Of a stretch of DNA of 64,000 bases, positions 34,421-43,594 are shown piece by piece (the stretch's first letter is position 1; each line of letters begins with the position of its first letter). Source of the stretch: Diplodia intermedia (taxonomy: Eukaryota > Ascomycota > Dothideomycetes > Botryosphaeriales > Botryosphaeriaceae); the NCBI GenBank assembly GCA_021495925.1, contig JAKEKT010000037.1, positions 62,001 through 126,000 on the forward strand. The letters are read 5' to 3'. The notes beneath the pieces are model-generated. The model ran no database searches. It was not told the origin of the DNA and saw only the letters and a list, made by a program, of their open reading frames with translations. The translations under genes were made by a program, and so were the position numbers.

Positions 34421-34890
34421 CCCTCCTTTTCCTTCTTCTTCTTCTTCTTCTCCCTCTTCTTCCTCCGGACAGAGACCCCTCGCCCTTGACACCGGAAGAC
34501 GCCGACTCTGGATACTTCGACTTCCGCTGGACACCTCGACTCGATAGCGGGCCCCAGTCTCTCTCTCCCTCCCCCGAAGTAGACGACGCGGACGACGACG
34601 CCACGCTGGACGGCGACGACAAATGACGGCGATGGACATGGGCGACCCCGTCGGCTCATTTCGGCACCATTCATCTTCCACTTATTTTTCCTACTGCTTC
34701 TTCTGGATGTTGCGAGATTCACGAGTGAATGACATTTGGCTGATGATGTTTTTTTCCCTTTCTATCTCGGCAGATAGGCTAGCATGGCGTTAACGCGGGC
34801 TATGCGGGACATTTTAAGGCGTATATAGGCACGGTTGCGGCGGGTGAGAGAAGACCTGAGCTCACCAGGGTCGACACACTCTTTCTACAT
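34421..34890. other. 3' region of gene B
   Basis: Begins with a pyrimidine tract (ttccttcttcttcttcttct) right after the gene B stop. An open frame continues through it but reads as low-complexity. Left flank of H3 (GTCGACACACTCTTTCTACAT) resembles the left flank of H6. Confidence 0.5.
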
Positions 34891-34956
34891 GGGCAGTTGA
34901 ATACAAAATCCAGACGTAAGCGCACATTTACGTCCGGATCTTGTATTCAACTTCCC
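34891..34956. repeat. Hairpin element H3
   Basis: Arms GGGCAGTTGAATACAA.ATCC.GACGTAA and the complement ending GTATTCAACTTCCC. Short loop; the most compact copy. Confidence 0.85.
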
Positions 34957-35104
34957 ACTGCTGAATCATAGCAATACGGTAGCATCCACGACAGAGCATA
35001 TCAAGCAAACCAGACTAGCAACACCTAGAGGGGAAGGAAAAAAAAAAAGAAAAAGCCCACCCCTCAAAACCAATTCTCGTTCAAAGCGTGAGACCATGTC
35101 AACG

Positions 35105-35328
35105 AAGTCACGGCGGGCGACAAAAAGAAATTGCCCACCCCATCCCCCCATTCGCCTTGCACAGATGCATCATAGGCAGCTGAATACAAGATCCAGACGC
35201 GAATGCGTGCATTTCAAACTCATGTTTACGTCCGGACCTTGTATTCAACTGCCTGCCTACATGAAAATTTGAATGCGTGTAAGGCAGAGAGATGCGGGCG
35301 GGCAATTTCTTGTCACCCGCCGTGAAGT
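35105..35328. mobile_element. Complete 216-bp MITE with 4-bp target duplication (contains hairpin H4)
   Basis: The element spans 35109-35324 and is flanked by AAGT on both sides (35105-35108, 35325-35328). The outer ends are inverted: CACGGCGGGCGACAA on the left against CACGGCGGGTGACAA read from the right, both continuing into GAAATTGCCC. Inside lies hairpin H4 (35173-35254), with arms AGGCAG[CT]TGAATACAAG. No coding capacity, so it must depend on an element elsewhere. The superfamily is not clear: the CAC start recalls CACTA-type ends, but the 4-bp duplication and ends fit no family cleanly. Confidence 0.75.
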
Positions 35329-35350
35329 TAAGTTCAGCCTCAGAACGCTT

Positions 35351-35382
35351 CATCCATCCATCCATCCATCCATCCATCCATC
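35351..35382. repeat. CATC microsatellite
   Basis: Eight perfect CATC units, in the 3' region of ALO1. Confidence 0.9.
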
Positions 35383-35459
35383 CGTAAACATACCCACCCC
35401 CCTAAGTTTTTTTTTCCCTTCCTTCTCCCTCTCTTCCCCCATCCCATTCCCCACTTCCC

Positions 35460-37232
35460 CTACATCTTATCAAACACCCTCGTCCCCGTCAACCCCCTCA
35501 CCGCGCTCCCATGGAACTGCAAGCCGACGGGCTCGTCGTTGGCGTCCTCGACGGCCGCGTCCAGCAGCTGGCTCGCCTCGGCCTCGGCCGCGTGCATGAC
35601 GTCGAAGCTCTCGACGCTCTCGGCCGAGCTGTCGCTGCCGCTGGCGCCGCGCGGGCGGCGGGCCCAGACGGGCGGCGCCTGCTCGCCGATGAAGTCGACG
35701 CCGCCGGCGCGGCGGGCGCGGCGCGCGACCTCGCGCTCCTCGAGCGGCATGCGGGGCAGCTCGGCGGCCGGGGGCAGCAGGACGCGGCGGTGCCACGCGC
35801 CGGCGAACATGCCGTCCGGGTCGACGCGGCGGCGGACGGCGAGGAAGGCGTCGAGGTCGGGCCCGTAGAGCGAGGCGAGCAGGGCGTGGTCGACGTGGCC
35901 GAAGTTCTTGGCCCAGTGCGGGCGCGCGCCGACGTCGCGCATCAGCCACTCGAAGGCCTCGTAGTAGCGGGCGTGGCACGGCGGGTCGGCGTGGTAGGGC
36001 CGGTAGAGGGTCGCGTTGAGGTAGAGCGTGGGACCGTCGGCGCAGCTGGGGTCGAGGAAGGGGCGGGGTTGCGAGGTTGGGCGGGACGTGTCGGCGACGC
36101 GCACCTCGATCGGGCAGTGCACCCAGACGCCGCGCGAGGGGACGGGGATGCGGGCCGTCTCTTCGTCGCCGTGGATCCAGGCGGATAGACGCGTGATGGC
36201 CTCGGGGCCTTTGTGTAGGGGCAGCGCCCACTCGTTGACGAATTGCGAGTAGAGACAGTTCATGAGCAGGCCGGTGTGCATGGGCTCGACGGCCGAGGTG
36301 GTCGTGTCGTCGTTGAAGCCGTACTGCATGCCGAAGACGAACCACTCGATGGCGGGCAGGATGGGCGGGATGTAGTTGGCGAGCCACAGCAGGACATGGT
36401 AGGTGTGGAAGCCCACCGAGCCGCCGTACCAGCTGGAAACCGCAGACCGCAGCGGCTTGTCGGTCTTCTCGGCAGACCAGATGATGGCGCGCTTCATGTA
36501 CGGACACCACCACACCCTCGTGAATTCCTTCTTTGTCCACAGATCCTGGTCCCACTTGGCCAGCACGTAGCTGAGCGGCTTCAAGGTCTGTTCCCATTCG
36601 ATCTTGGCCTGTGGTATCATCTGATACTCGACCTCGACGATGATGCCCAGCGCGCCGAGCGACACCAGCGCGGCGCGGAAAAGATCGACGTTCTGCTCAG
36701 CGGAGCACAAGACCACGGAGCCGTTCGCCAGGACCATGCGGAGGCTGCGCACCGCCCCGGACAATAGGCCATGCTGGAGGCTGCTGCCGTGAGTGCCCGT
36801 GGCCATGGCGCCCGCAATGGACTGCTGATTGATGCTACCCAAATTGGGCATGGTGAGACCATGCTCCAGCACGGCCTCGTTCAGCTGGTACAGACGGATG
36901 CCGGCCTGGACGTGCACGATGCCCTTCTCACGGTCGATGCGCTCGATTTGGTTGTACCGGTCCAGGTTCATCATCCAGGCCGAGGTGCAGGTCAGGTCGC
37001 TGGGCGAATGGCCGCAGCCGACGAGGGTGATGCGGCGGCGACATCGGCGCGCGAGCACGACGGCCTTCTGGATCTCGGCGAGAGACTGCGGGCGGATGTA
37101 GAGCTCGGGGTAGGAGTGGAAGGTGCGGGCCCAGGTGTGGTGGATGTGGGTTTTGGAGGCGCGGAAAGGCACGGCCGGGTCGAGCTTGGTGAGCTCGTCG
37201 GCGACGCGCGCGGGCAGCTCGTCGGACGCCAT
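35460..37232 (-). CDS. ALO1: D-arabinono-1,4-lactone oxidase
   Basis: Flavoprotein of the mitochondrial outer membrane that makes D-erythroascorbate, an antioxidant, from D-arabinono-1,4-lactone with O2. Single exon of 590 aa (yeast Alo1 is 526). The FAD-binding domain has RPQSLAEIQKAVVLAR and ITLVGCGHSPSDLTC; His75 is the expected covalent FAD attachment site (yeast His56). Further FAD-domain motifs are NLGSINQQSIAGAMATGTHG and SLGALGIIVEVEYQ. The C-terminal ALO domain carries the catalytic-type RPHWAKNFGHVDHALL. The roughly 50-residue Ser/Ala-rich C-terminal extension exceeds the yeast enzyme. Third positions are extremely GC-rich and the opposite strand is open in several frames, which are shadows. 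Confidence 0.96.
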   Translation of the reverse strand: MASDELPARVADELTKLDPAVPFRASKTHIHHTWARTFHSYPELYIRPQSLAEIQKAVVLARRCRRRITLVGCGHSPSDLTCTSAWMMNLDRYNQIERIDREKGIVHVQAGIRLYQLNEAVLEHGLTMPNLGSINQQSIAGAMATGTHGSSLQHGLLSGAVRSLRMVLANGSVVLCSAEQNVDLFRAALVSLGALGIIVEVEYQMIPQAKIEWEQTLKPLSYVLAKWDQDLWTKKEFTRVWWCPYMKRAIIWSAEKTDKPLRSAVSSWYGGSVGFHTYHVLLWLANYIPPILPAIEWFVFGMQYGFNDDTTTSAVEPMHTGLLMNCLYSQFVNEWALPLHKGPEAITRLSAWIHGDEETARIPVPSRGVWVHCPIEVRVADTSRPTSQPRPFLDPSCADGPTLYLNATLYRPYHADPPCHARYYEAFEWLMRDVGARPHWAKNFGHVDHALLASLYGPDLDAFLAVRRRVDPDGMFAGAWHRRVLLPPAAELPRMPLEEREVARRARRAGGVDFIGEQAPPVWARRPRGASGSDSSAESVESFDVMHAAEAEASQLLDAAVEDANDEPVGLQFHGSAVRGLTGTRVFDKM

Positions 37233-38252
37233 GGGCGGCAGAGGGAAGCGGTCGTTGGTGCTATTGGTTCTGGGGGCTGCACGCTCGCCTGGCTATCGTC
37301 TCATGGTGGGTCGGGGAGCAGTGGTGCGGAGGGTCGCGACATGGCGTGCGCGTGGACGGAAAAGCCGTCGCGTCGGCGATTTCTGGGCGTAGCGCCGTGG
37401 ATTGGGTAGGTGGGGTGTCGAAGACGACATGCACGCGGGAGCACCAGCCCGGCTCACCGCCCGTCACCAGCGCGTCATACCCCAGACCCAGACCACCTCT
37501 CCGTCCCTTGCTCCAGCACAAATCACAGCCCTGCGTGCTCGTTCACTTGGCGCCATCATTGCAACCTCGCTATCGGCCCAGAGGAACGGCCACCTGCCTT
37601 CCTCGCATCGCCTGCGTGGCTGCTTGATATTCAGATGCACCTCAACGTCAACTGACAAATTCCAATGGCAGAATGCGTGCCCGGTCGGCGAAGATCACGG
37701 GCTATGTCAGCTTCACGGTCGAGGCAGGCTGATAGCGCGGCTCGATTGGCCGAGACAGGCTCAGTGGTAGGTGGGGACGCGCATCACGACAGCCACGACC
37801 TGCTGAAAGAAGCCAAACAACCCTGAAACGAGGAGCCATTATGCTGGCCAGCCTCGCAAATGAGCAAATGCTTCCTCCACCCGTGCTCTCGCCTTTTCGC
37901 GCTATCGTCCTGCACGGGAGCGCCCGCCAATCACAATCATTGCCGCCCCCTCCCCGGAGATCACTTCTCTCGGACAACGCTCGGGGGGCTGTCGCCCTCG
38001 ACGCAGGAAAACGGTGCAGCATGATGCGACGGCAACACATAAATTGCGTCCAGCCCAAGCTCCCTTCTAGTCCTTCATGATCTCCTTCAATTGTTGCTAG
38101 CCTGTCGATCAGCATCCTTTGCTCGAAAACCCCGCAAACACTCTCTCAGGACTTAAAAGTCTGCTCGTTGCTCGCCAACTTCCCGGCACAACAACCAACT
38201 CTCCCTCCAACCAACCAACACTTCTCCACAAAACCCAACACACAATCACAAA
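37233..38252. promoter_or_regulatory. Divergent promoter region of ALO1 and the 78-aa gene
   Basis: About 1 kb between two head-to-head genes. The last 60 bp before 38253 (caaccaacac, cacacaatcacaaaATGG) are A/C-rich, the style of a fungal 5' UTR from a well-expressed gene. No specific binding site recognised. Confidence 0.5.
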
Positions 38253-38489
38253 ATGGGTCTCAAGTCCTTCTTCGCCACCATCACCTCCGGCTGGGAGGAT
38301 TGGCGCGTCCTGTTGGCCGCTCGTGACGACGATGATGACGACTACAACTTCACCTCCGGCCACCGCAGGGGTGCTGACTACAACTTCACTTCCGGCCCCC
38401 GCCGCGGCAGCGATCACCACCACGACGACGAAGTACAGAACTACGATGATCGTTCCGACCGTACGCGGACCCCAAGTTGCTCCTCTTAA
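38253..38489 (+). CDS. Small acidic protein with a duplicated NFTSG.RRG motif, 78 aa
   Basis: Not recognised. The start is strong (cacaaaATGGGT after an A/C-rich leader). The N-terminus MGLKSFFATITSGWEDWRVL is amphipathic but not a signal peptide. A run of Asp residues follows, then a tandem pair DYNFTSGHRRGA / DYNFTSGPRRGS, then a His/Asp segment (DHHHDDE). High charge and repeats suggest a disordered protein. A donor-like GTACGC lies 28 bases before the stop, so a spliced alternative end is possible. Expression would settle whether it is real. Confidence 0.65.
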   Translation: MGLKSFFATITSGWEDWRVLLAARDDDDDDYNFTSGHRRGADYNFTSGPRRGSDHHHDDEVQNYDDRSDRTRTPSCSS

Positions 38490-39720
38490 AATCTTCTCGA
38501 CTTTCAATCGGCAACAACACATGTGTGGATCAGCAACCAGGCATCATACTAGGGGTGTTGGGCAAAGATGGCGTTGGGATCAGAATGTTTTGGCATTGCA
38601 TGCGTGGAATAATACCCTGGAGGGCTGGAAAATGGGACAAGGAAGGAGTATCTATTATTATGTCCGGAGCCGAATCTAAGAAAATTTGTGATTGTTTTGC
38701 TCCGCATAGCGGAGCAGTGTGCCAACCCATTGACCACTTGTGACTGGCGCAGCTTACGATGAATGAGTCTATCTACGGAGATGACTTTACAAGTTGATTC
38801 AAACTCTTGAGTCACTTGGATTCGCATTCTGATGTTCTGAAATGTTCCATACTTGAAGAAAATGGATTCGGATCATTGCTAATACTAGCTGGTTGGGGTA
38901 TCTTCGAAAGAAAAGGGAGACCATAGCCCGTAAATGCCCCTGAGTACTCCTTTCCATGCTGTTTCTCTTCCCAAGAGTGTTTTATAAAAAGTCACACCAC
39001 TTTCGTCTCATCGCGAGATTTCCTTTTTTGAAACTCGCTCCACATGTGTCCAAGCCCCTTCTTCCCCCCCTTCCGAACCAAGCGAAAAGATCCAGCGACG
39101 CTCAAGCATACCCAAATGAGAAAACATCGGAGCTGCGTGCATCGAGCCGATACTTCAAAACTTCTTCCCCCGTTCCTGCTGTCTTGTCTCGCCACCTCCT
39201 CTTTTTTGCACACTATGCAGAGAGTAGTCCGGAGTCCCAAGGCTCGAGCACTATCGAACCGATCCAGCAAGGACCACCGTGGTGGCGGCCTGCCTTCACT
39301 GCTACAAGTCCTGGCTTCGAGTGTTGTTCCCACGCCTCCGGCTGAGTTTTGATACGTAGAAGAGAAACCTCTTTGTCTTTTTCGATGATGAGGAGAAAAA
39401 TGATTGAGCGGTGACGTCGTTGAATATTTCGTACACGAGAAGAGAAAGTAAAGATTTCCCAGGTGTTGAAGACCTGTTATATATTGCGCCTTGTAGACTC
39501 CGTGAAATGATGATAATGATGATGATGATGGGAAAATGGTATCGAAAACGGATTCCACGTATAGACTCCTAGAACGCCCGTGATCGGTATCCGTGATCAT
39601 GCGGTGCAGCGGCTATGAACAAGCTCGGTGGAGAAGCAGGCAGAGAGAGGGAGAAAGCAGGCGTCGTGGCGGTCATAAGATGCGGAGCGGAGTCACATGG
39701 TGTGGAGATGGTCCCGCCAG
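38490..39720. other. Intergenic, convergent 3' ends
   Basis: Contains the 3' UTRs of the 78-aa gene and of the small basic protein on the opposite strand. No gene, repeat or RNA supported. Confidence 0.5.
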
Positions 39721-40092
39721 TTAGGGATCGATGTAGTCGATGTCGTCGAACAGGTCCATGACGACCTTGAGCATGGGACCACAGAGCTCCGCGCCGTCCG
39801 CCGCCTCGCCGCCGAACATGCGAAGACGCTGGTTCTCCATGTGCTGCTGCTGCTGCTTTTGCTGGAGCTCCTGTCGGACGTGCCAGGCCGAGTATTGCTG
39901 GTGCCAGTGTGTCGCGGGTGGGTTTGAAAAAGAGGTGTAACGCTGGAAATGAGGATACGCAGGCTGGCTCGAAAAAGAGGACTCCGAAGTGAAGGAGAGA
40001 GAACTGTCGACCGAGGAGTCGCGCGCGTGGTTGTTTGCGCGGCGGTTGCGCGGGCGACTCCTCGTGCGCTTTCGGTTGTGTCGTTGGCCCAT
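39721..40092 (-). CDS. Conserved small basic protein (MGQRHNRKRTR family), 123 aa
   Basis: Function unknown. The start MGQRHNRKRTRSRPRNRR at 40092 resembles the N-terminus of a family of small fungal hypothetical proteins that begin MGQRHN followed by Arg-rich sequence (from memory, no search). The middle is Ser/aromatic-rich and probably disordered; a Gln-rich stretch (QQKQQQQHMENQ) precedes a hydrophobic, acidic end (GPMLKVVMDLFDDIDYIDP), the other conserved block. An in-frame upstream ATG at 40164 would add 24 residues; I prefer the family start. The basic N-terminus suggests nucleic-acid binding or nuclear targeting, which is inference. Confidence 0.75.
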   Translation of the reverse strand: MGQRHNRKRTRSRPRNRRANNHARDSSVDSSLSFTSESSFSSQPAYPHFQRYTSFSNPPATHWHQQYSAWHVRQELQQKQQQQHMENQRLRMFGGEAADGAELCGPMLKVVMDLFDDIDYIDP

Positions 40093-41662
40093 GTTGGTTT
40101 TTTTTTTTAGAGGTTGTTGAGAGGAGAGGGAGGTCGGGTTTGAGGGAAGGTTGGAAGCATGCATTGCGGCGATCTCCCAGTGAATATATACAGCGGGGTA
40201 TGGGGTCAGAGAGTGGGCGCGGTCTCCGATCGCGGACCACGCGATACAGTCACCACGCGCACCGCAGCCGTTGACTCACACGGCGGATGATCGTCGTCAT
40301 TGTCCCCGTGGCTGACCAATTGTGGCGCCCCGAGTGGCGCAGCTGAGCCCTACGAACGCACCCAACACGTCGCTTTCGCATTGACGGTGACGCCCGGCCG
40401 AGCCCCGCTGCCTGCTGCGTTTTCCCTATCAGACGCCCGATGTTTGCATTTTCGACGCGCGCTGTGGATCGAAACCGACGTGTTCTTGGGCTGCAAAGCG
40501 ATGACTGGGCGCGGAGCCAGACGGAGGCTTCGATCAGGTTCCCGCCGCCACCCGACCAAACGCCTGACCGCGGCCTGAGGCAGCCCTCAACAAACCTCAC
40601 CATCACCTCAGGCGCAGTCATCGTCATTCATTCCTGTCCTGTCATCAATGACTGCGAGACCGCCCGCTCCGCAACACCGGCCGTCCCGATCGAGGCCACC
40701 TTCCCTCCCTTACAAATCGTTTGAGGCGGATCCAGCAGGACGCAGCGCCAAGCGAGCAATGGCCGCGCCTCGAAGTGCGCCCTGTACACTTGGTATTCAC
40801 ACGGACGGACCAACGAGCACGCAGCACTCCTGGCGATTGGCCGCCCACCTTGCTTCCATCCAGCGGGGTTCACGAATGTCACTCTACGCTCGTGGTACGT
40901 AGCTCGCATCGTCAGGTCTCAGATCCGCCGCCTTCTGCTCGGTCAGCTGCGGCCGGACGTGCTCCTAGTGGCCGGCCATGATGGGACTGCAGCCATCACA
41001 CGCTTCTCCGCGATCATGCGGCGATGTTTCGTCTGTGTTCCCCTGGATTCTCCCCGCAAGGAAGGAAAGGGACACGATGCCACCGCAGCACCCCTTTCCA
41101 AGGCCGAAGGCAAAATTACCGAATTGGGTCCGTGGCCATGTGACTGCGACCGGGGCGCTGGGAAACAACGTGCCAGACCAAAAGCAAGAAGAGCAGACGT
41201 TGCATGCCTGCTGCCAGTTCTACGGCTACGTGAGAGCAGTCGGCGTTCGCGCGCTCGCTCGTCCGGGTGGAAGGAGATGTGGCGCATCGTGGTTGCCTGC
41301 TCGGATGCACGCTTCAACCCGCCGGATGATCTCACGAGACAACGGACCAGCAGCCTAGTCGTTTTGCGGGAAAAGCTGAAGAAGCGCATGACACTACCGA
41401 GACAGCAGGATTATTGAAGGTGCGTATTAGGTTGCGATCGATTCTGTACTAACTACGACAGCCGTGTCTCGTCAAAGTCATGAAAATCACAAAAGTGGAC
41501 GCTGCGTTCGCAAAGAATAAGGAAAGCCACATGAGTGGCGCAAAAGCCTTATGCAAGGCACCAGAGTCATCGACGGATCACCAAGCTCCGCGTAGCAACC
41601 GCCTTGGCTTCCCGCCACCCCTGCCAGCCTCGGGCGTGCAACACCTTCCATCCCCGTCGACT
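40093..41662. other. Intergenic
   Basis: Upstream of the small basic protein and downstream of the secreted protein. Open frames are GC-driven and unrelated to known families. Nothing else seen. Confidence 0.5.
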
Positions 41663-42283
41663 CTAGGCAATCATCGCGTATAAGGCGAGGTTGATAACAT
41701 GGTCCGTCTTCAGGCTGCAGTGCTGCGCTCCGGAGGCGTCTGCCTCGCACAAGAAGTCGTTGCTAACGGCCGTGCCGTTGGCGAAGGCGCGCGCGCCGAA
41801 GCTGGAGCAGCAGGGTCAGCTTGAAAGATCTGCCTCGGAGTCAGACGGAAAGCAAGAAACGTACCCTCCAAGGCTAAAATCGTGCGTGGCTTCCATGGTC
41901 CAATCGATGACGCTGTTGAACTTCGAGAACTTCCATTGGAACAAGTCGTTGTTACACTTGATCTGCAAGGTTCCGCGTTAAAAAAAATGTGCTATGGTGA
42001 CACAAGCTTGCTCTCGCCTGGGTCTTACATAGTCCTGGGGCCAAACATTCGCGTCAACCTCCCACGAGGTGCTGCAGACGGTCTTGTTGTCGTGGCTGTT
42101 GCCATCGGCATAGATGGTGAAGCTGAGGTGGATCAGCTTGTCGGCGGTGACGTTGAAGCTCTGAAGCTTGTAGCAATCACCGGCGTTTGCGCACGCCATG
42201 TCGGACGGCCTGCGTTGATGGGCGAGGGGGATGGCACAAGCCATGAGAGCAAAGAAGCTCGCGAGAATAGTAGACAGGTACAT
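41663..42283 (-). CDS. Small secreted cysteine-containing protein, possibly AA1-like fold
   Basis: Predicted extracellular. Exons 42283-42029, 41962-41865 and 41801-41663 (66- and 63-nt introns, GTAAGA...TTGCAG and GTACGT...CTCCAG with GCTGACC) give 163 aa. The signal peptide MYLSTILASFFALMACA is clear. The mature protein has six Cys (DMACAN, GDCYKL, KTVCS, IKCNN, DFLCE, QHCS) and potential N-glycosylation sites (NVT, NKT, NGT). The spacing of CYKLQSF, HLSFTIYA, VCSTSW, IKCNN and FQWKFSKF resembles Alt a 1-like (AA1-like) beta-barrel proteins of ascomycetes, but this is by eye. It may be an effector-like or cell-wall protein. Left without a symbol. Confidence 0.8.
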
Positions 42284-43594
42284 GGTGATTGATATTGAGG
42301 ACAGTTCACTTCTCGCAGACTCGTGAGATGAGAGCAGTGAAGACGAGATGCCCGAGACGAGAAATGAGGTCAATTTATATGCGCATCCGGAAGGCAAGAA
42401 GCACCCACGCGCACACGGCGGGAATGAACCACGCGGGTGAACACGATGCTCTGTTGCACCTGCATCTCCTACACAAACTGAATTCGTGGTCGGGCGCGCC
42501 GAGAAGAGCGAAGAATTATAGATCTAGGTGGACAGATACTACCTGGTCGTGGCTGGCGTATCACAGGCGGGCTGGAAGAGGACAAGCGGTCGCAGCGCTC
42601 GGAATGCGGTCCTCGGCACGATCGGACCCCCCGCCTGGAAGCATGCGCAGAGCGTACCTGGACCGGCGACGGACGGTGGGCGCGCTGGCTCGAAGGTCGA
42701 CCCTGGGCTCTCAAGCGCGCGTTCGCTTGCGGCACAGCCCTGCAATCCAGTCGGCGGCTGGCCGGACGACTTTCCGAGGAATCTGCGCAGAGACAAATCG
42801 GGGAGGGCCTGGTAGGACCAAGAGACCAGCGCGCAGCGACCGGTGAGTCGCGGGCCCTTTGCAGACGGTCGAACAGAGATTCTTGTGGGAGGAGCAGTGA
42901 GGATTTGGGGCATTGGGCCGGATTGGGCGAGGAGCGGCACCTGCGTGCTGACGGCGAGTGGGTTTTAGGTTGCTTGGCCGGCCGGGCGCCAGCGTCCGCG
43001 CAGCTAAAAATAGGCTTGCAGAGGCATGGTCGCGCAGGCTGGGCGCGGGGCAGGGCGCTGGACGATGTGTAGGTGCTGGGACGCAGGTTGCGCGCTGGGC
43101 ACCACAACGCGCCGGCGAACGCGTGCGGCTCAGGGTCTCTCCAGCTTCGCTGCGGGCGGGCTGGCCGACCTACACGGCACTGCCACCACCAAGGCTCGCG
43201 CATGGATTCCACGGCTCCCAGCGGTGGGTCTGCGGCTCTTCCGCGCCGGCCTGAAGCCTCCAGCGGCTGCCCGAGAGCCCTACACGTGCGGCTGACGGCG
43301 GCAGCGCGCTCGAGGATAGCTCATCGAGCTACCCACTTCCCGCTCCATGTCCGCAGCAGCCTGTGCCCAGCTGGAGAGCTTCCTGTACGCCTGCCGTCGC
43401 CAGCCTGACCTCGCACCCCTCGTCGAGAGCGCTTCGCACTGCGCGAGCACCTCTGCCTCTCCGCGCGCAGCACGCGCCCGGCCTATCTTTAGCAGCGCCA
43501 GCGACTCTGCTGATCCTCTCGCAGCCCCACCCGCGGCGCCCGCCTTCGCAGTCCCAAGCCGCGCGCAGCGTCGTGTGGCTCCGCGAGCTCTGCA
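42284..43594. other. Intergenic, divergent promoters
   Basis: Lies between the secreted protein and the large coiled-coil gene, head to head. GC-rich; no repeat or RNA recognised. The last 250 bp are CT-rich upstream of 43595. Confidence 0.5.

Noticed and set aside
35470..36597. 375-codon minus-strand frame overlapping ALO1
   Set aside because: Shadow of the very GC-rich ALO1 gene: Arg/Ala/Pro repeats with no domain.
42469..43212. 247-codon minus-strand ORF between the secreted protein and the coiled-coil gene
   Set aside because: Arg/Pro/Ser/Ala-biased, overlaps other-strand frames of equal length, sits in a divergent promoter.
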